NCBI GenBank assembly: GCA_023409695.1
Contig: JAEYQZ010000256.1
Location: forward strand, 1-15,734
Length of the DNA stretch: 15,734 nucleotides
DNA from: Methanobacteriota archaeon
GTDB taxonomy: Archaea; Methanobacteriota; Methanobacteria; Methanobacteriales; Methanobacteriaceae
Direction: 5' to 3'
Of the stretch, positions 13,485-15,734 are shown one piece after another. A program made the translations under genes and the position numbers. Each line of letters opens with the position of its first letter. Within the stretch, counting starts at the first letter, position 1. Below the pieces are notes generated by a model. That model saw only the letters and a program-made list of their open reading frames with translations. It searched no databases and was not told the DNA's origin.

Positions 13485-14096
13485 ATGATAACCGAAGAGA
13501 AAGAAAGAGTAAGAAACTTAATCTGGAGCACTTTAGAGAATAATAATTTATCCCCATCCTCAAAATCTCCCTATGGAAGAATACCTGTTTTTTCAGGCTC
13601 AACTGAAGCTGCCCAAATGTTAAGAAGCACTGAAGAGTGGAAAAATGCTGAAGTTATTTTTTCAAGTCCCGATTCTGCCCAGATAAAAGTCCGTGAATTT
13701 GCACTGTTAGATAAAAAACTTTTAATTATGGCTTCACCCAAGCTCAAAGATGGATTTCTATTAATAGATCCATTTAGCGTTAAAGGAAATGAAGAAACAG
13801 CATCAACCATAAAAGGTGCTTTTAAATTTGGGAAAAAAATCCGTGAGTTTCCTAAGGTAGATTTAGTAGTAGAAGGTTCTGTTGCAGTTGATAAATCTGG
13901 AAACCGCCTTGGAAAAGGAGGAGGCTATGGCGATAGGGAAATATCCGAGTTAATATCTGAAAAGGCTATTACAACAAGCACTCCCGTTGTAACTACTGTT
14001 CACGAAATCCAGATTATTGATGAAGTCCCAACAGAAGAACATGATCAAAAAATAAACATGATAGTGACTCCCGAAAGGGTAATCATAATTATTTAA
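13485..14096 (+). CDS. 5-formyltetrahydrofolate cyclo-ligase (MTHFS)-like protein
   Basis: The 203-residue protein has the fold signature of the 5-formyl-THF cyclo-ligase family: the nucleotide loop RLGKGGGYGDREI (141-153), a VVEGSVAVDKSGN strand before it, and TTVHEIQIIDEVPTEEHDQKINMIVTPE near the end. True MTHFS converts 5-formyl-THF to 5,10-methenyl-THF with ATP. Methanobacteriales mainly use tetrahydromethanopterin for C1 transfer, and the family contains divergent members (MTHFSD type) with unclear substrates, so only the family is assigned. The N-terminal half is less conserved, with IPVFSGSTEAAQML and an aspartate-containing SSPDSAQIKVREFAL. No ribosome binding site is present and the promoter spacing fits a leaderless mRNA. 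Its promoter is separate from the upstream operon, which ends in T runs. Confidence 0.82.
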   Translation: MITEEKERVRNLIWSTLENNNLSPSSKSPYGRIPVFSGSTEAAQMLRSTEEWKNAEVIFSSPDSAQIKVREFALLDKKLLIMASPKLKDGFLLIDPFSVKGNEETASTIKGAFKFGKKIREFPKVDLVVEGSVAVDKSGNRLGKGGGYGDREISELISEKAITTSTPVVTTVHEIQIIDEVPTEEHDQKINMIVTPERVIIII

Positions 14097-14281
14097 CTTG
14101 TCTAATTACACTATGCTTAAAATAATGCATCAAAAATTAATGATTATTAGTAATGGTAGGTATGTCAATATTCATAATAAAGTCTAGAAAGTAGACAATA
14201 CATTAAGTTGTAGTATTGACCAATTAAACATAATCTTTGTTTTAGATTTTGAATTTAATTTATAATATTTTATATTAAATA

Positions 14282-14305
14282 TGACCTCTTACCATGTGCA
14301 GGTCA
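14282..14305. promoter_or_regulatory. Operator-like inverted repeat at the promoter of the 14321 gene
   Basis: TGACCT (14282-14287) and AGGTCA (14300-14305) form a perfect inverted repeat with 12 bp between the arms. TATA-like sequences at 14259-14279 place transcription start within it. It is notable as a GC-containing element in a nearly pure AT spacer. Confidence 0.4.
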
Positions 14306-14320
14306 CAGGGATGTAGATCC

Positions 14321-14800
14321 ATGAAAAATGAAAAAAATAAAATCAAAAGTTTTATGGATAATTTATCTGAAAAACGCCGGAAAAAAGAGAAGAATTCTAA
14401 AAAATCAGAATATGTTGGTGCAATAGTTGTTAACATAATTTTATTGTATATTTTTAATAATCTACTTAACTGGCATATTTATTTCATTACAAATGCACTT
14501 AATGAAATTTTATGGGTTATAAATATTGCAATTACAGCTACAATAATCGGGAACATAATACTCCTTATCTTCAATCCAGAATGGTTCAGACATATAATAA
14601 AAATAATTTTGAATATATTTGCATTTACTGCAGTATATTCCATTTACAGTGTATTTCCATTCAATTTCAGTTCATTTTTGATTGACTGGAGCGTGACAAT
14701 TGCTTTAATATTTATAATGGTAGGTATAGCAGTTGCAACTATAATTGAGCTTTTTTTCTTGATTATCAGTATACTGGCAAGATTTAAATTAATTAATTAA
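14321..14800 (+). CDS. Membrane protein of unknown function, four helices
   Basis: I do not recognise this family. From the ATG at 14321 the product has 159 residues. The first 31 are strongly charged (KNEKNKIKS, EKRRKKEKNSKK) and should be cytoplasmic. They are followed by about four hydrophobic helices: VGAIVVNIILLYIF, VINIAITATIIGNIILLIF, IIKIILNIFAFTAVYSIYSVF, and a long C-terminal VTIALIFIMVGIAVATIIELFFLI. An in-frame ATG at 14294 exists but lies at or before the predicted transcription start and has no ribosome binding site. The chosen start has only a modest CAGGG about 10 nt upstream. It ends 8 bp from the stop of the convergent 66-residue gene. The inverted repeat across its promoter suggests regulation. 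Confidence 0.7.
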   Translation: MKNEKNKIKSFMDNLSEKRRKKEKNSKKSEYVGAIVVNIILLYIFNNLLNWHIYFITNALNEILWVINIAITATIIGNIILLIFNPEWFRHIIKIILNIFAFTAVYSIYSVFPFNFSSFLIDWSVTIALIFIMVGIAVATIIELFFLIISILARFKLIN

Positions 14801-14808
14801 TAAACATT

Positions 14809-15009
14809 TTACTCAATTTCTTTTATTTCATTTATCCAGCGCTTACTTGTATCAATATTCTCTTTAATTTTCATTATTTCTTCTAAAAAGTTATCAATAT
14901 TTTCAGCAGATATCAATACAACCACATCGCCTTTATCAAAGACAGAATGATCTTTCAGTACAACTCCATTTTCACCTACAAAACCAACAGTCGACTTTAA
15001 TTTACTCAA
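14809..15009 (-). CDS. 66-residue protein of unknown function, downstream of the YjbQ-family gene
   Basis: I do not recognise this protein. Its ribosome binding site is strong (AAGGAGG on the minus strand, 15015-15021), supporting a real gene. The first 35 residues look like short beta strands (STVGFVGENGVVLKDHSVF, DKGDVVVLIS), and the rest is a charged amphipathic helix (NIDNFLEEIMKIKENIDTSKRWINEIKEIE) that could mediate dimerisation. There is no cysteine, signal peptide or membrane segment. It begins 35 bp after the stop codon of the YjbQ-family gene on the same strand, so the two are probably co-transcribed. A function cannot be assigned. Confidence 0.7.
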   Translation of the reverse strand: MSKLKSTVGFVGENGVVLKDHSVFDKGDVVVLISAENIDNFLEEIMKIKENIDTSKRWINEIKEIE

Positions 15010-15044
15010 TTTAGCGCCTCCTTATTAAACTAAAGACTATCTAC

Positions 15045-15443
15045 TTATTCTCCAATAACAGTTACCTCTATCTTCCTTAACCTGCCTGAAGTATCTGCTT
15101 CTATAAAAAATAAATCCTGCCATGTTCCCTTTATAACTCTTCCATTTCTTACAGGTAGTGTTCTATCTGGAGGAAGAAACATTGAACGCAGATGTGAATA
15201 AGCATTTACATCATGCTTCCATCCTTCTTTTGGAATTAATTCATTGAGTAACTTTTCAATATCTTCCCTCAAATTACTTTCAAGCTCTGTTAATGCAAAG
15301 ACTGCAGTGGCGTGTGGAGCAAAGACATGTACAATACCATTACTGATCTTAGATTCACCAACAACGCCCTCTATTTTATGCGTTAAATTAATAATATCTC
15401 CTGGTTTTTCAGTTTCTATATGAATGGTTTTCATAAAAATCAT
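15045..15443 (-). CDS. YjbQ/UPF0047 family protein (secondary thiamine-phosphate synthase type)
   Basis: The 132-residue protein is full length for the YjbQ (COG0432) family, small trimeric metal-binding proteins. Signature residues are present: the HATAVFALTE segment with H44, T46 and E53, the H77-D78 and SHLRS (H84) pair, and GTWQDLFFIEADTSGRLRKIEV near the C-terminus. An E. coli member was reported to have weak thiamine-phosphate synthase activity, but the native function is unsettled, and no thiamine gene lies nearby. The usual HTTA reads HATA here. The first ATG at 15443 is supported by GGGGAG 6 nt upstream; a second ATG at 15434 is less well spaced. It leads a probable two-gene unit with the 66-residue protein. 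Confidence 0.9.
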   Translation of the reverse strand: MIFMKTIHIETEKPGDIINLTHKIEGVVGESKISNGIVHVFAPHATAVFALTELESNLREDIEKLLNELIPKEGWKHDVNAYSHLRSMFLPPDRTLPVRNGRVIKGTWQDLFFIEADTSGRLRKIEVTVIGE

Positions 15444-15714
15444 AAAAGACTCCCCAATAAATTTTAGACTAATTCAGGATTATTTCTTAAAATTCTAAAT
15501 GATATTTATTTATATTATCCCTAATGATTATTTTACTTTTACAATTTATTTAGGCTCCGAATAATTTGAAAATAATTAGTGATGTTGAAAATATCCATGT
15601 AAATTATCTTAAAAACCACAATGTATATATTAGCATTTAACTTTGATAATAATATAATAATATTTTTCATATTAACTAATTATTTTACAGGAATACTTAA
15701 GAGAAGATGAAAAC

Positions 15715-15734
15715 ATGATAAAGGCGGGTAATTA
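15715..15734 (+). CDS. Possible start of a further gene, cut by the window end
   Basis: An ATG at 15715 opens a frame reading MIKAGN up to the edge. A purine-rich GAGAAGATG lies just upstream and AT-rich TATA-like sequence lies at about 15642-15664. The segment is too short to identify. The preceding 271 bp after the YjbQ-family gene hold no other visible feature. Confidence 0.25.

Noticed and set aside
14113..14187. A 24-residue plus-strand frame starting ATGCTTAAAATA
   Set aside because: No ribosome binding site, no recognisable composition, and it runs through the nested inverted repeats; most likely chance.

Overview
The window looks like a chromosomal segment of a methanogenic archaeon of the Methanobacteriales, most likely Methanobacterium or a close relative. 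The evidence is an F420H2 oxidase (FprA-type diiron flavoprotein), very AT-rich spacers with archaeal BRE/TATA promoters (TTTAAATA, TTTATATA) and oligo-T terminators, strong GGAGG ribosome binding sites, a 7TM/PAS/HisKA_2 sensor kinase, and a winged-helix/PAS/GAF regulator. No tRNA, rRNA, CRISPR array or insertion sequence was found. The genus is inferred; no search was run.

Layout: 1-371 is the 3' end of a ZIP metal transporter gene (+), converging on fprA (-, 427-1650). Upstream of fprA is an orphan membrane histidine kinase gene (-, 1883-3589), divergent from a UbiA-family prenyltransferase gene (+, 3842-4735). Next come two tandem paralogous small secreted proteins (+, 4955-5797) and a possible 35-residue membrane peptide (+, 5938-6045). 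On the minus strand follow a PaaI-like thioesterase (6120-6518) and a cationic amino acid/APC permease (6602-8014). An alpha/beta hydrolase (+, 8312-8965) converges within 13 bp on a membrane-anchored SAM methyltransferase (-, 8979-9542).

The most interesting region is 9631-13346. A soluble winged-helix/PAS/GAF/GAF regulator (-) is divergent from a tightly packed three-gene operon (+): a four-cysteine DUF169 protein, a TusA-like/TusA/DsrE-like fusion, and a four-helix membrane protein. The divergent spacer carries three copies of one perfect palindrome, TATACT-N4-AGTATA. One lies over the predicted regulator start site and two lie in tandem over the predicted operon start site. This suggests an autoregulated sulfur-relay or redox module that I cannot match to a described system.

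The right end holds a 5-formyl-THF cyclo-ligase-like protein, probably on a leaderless transcript (+, 13485-14096), an unknown four-helix membrane protein (+, 14321-14800), and a minus-strand pair made of a YjbQ/UPF0047 protein (15045-15443) and a 66-residue unknown protein (14809-15009). A new plus-strand gene may begin at 15715. The remaining genes look like ordinary single-gene units, several with plausible operator-like inverted repeats in their promoters.
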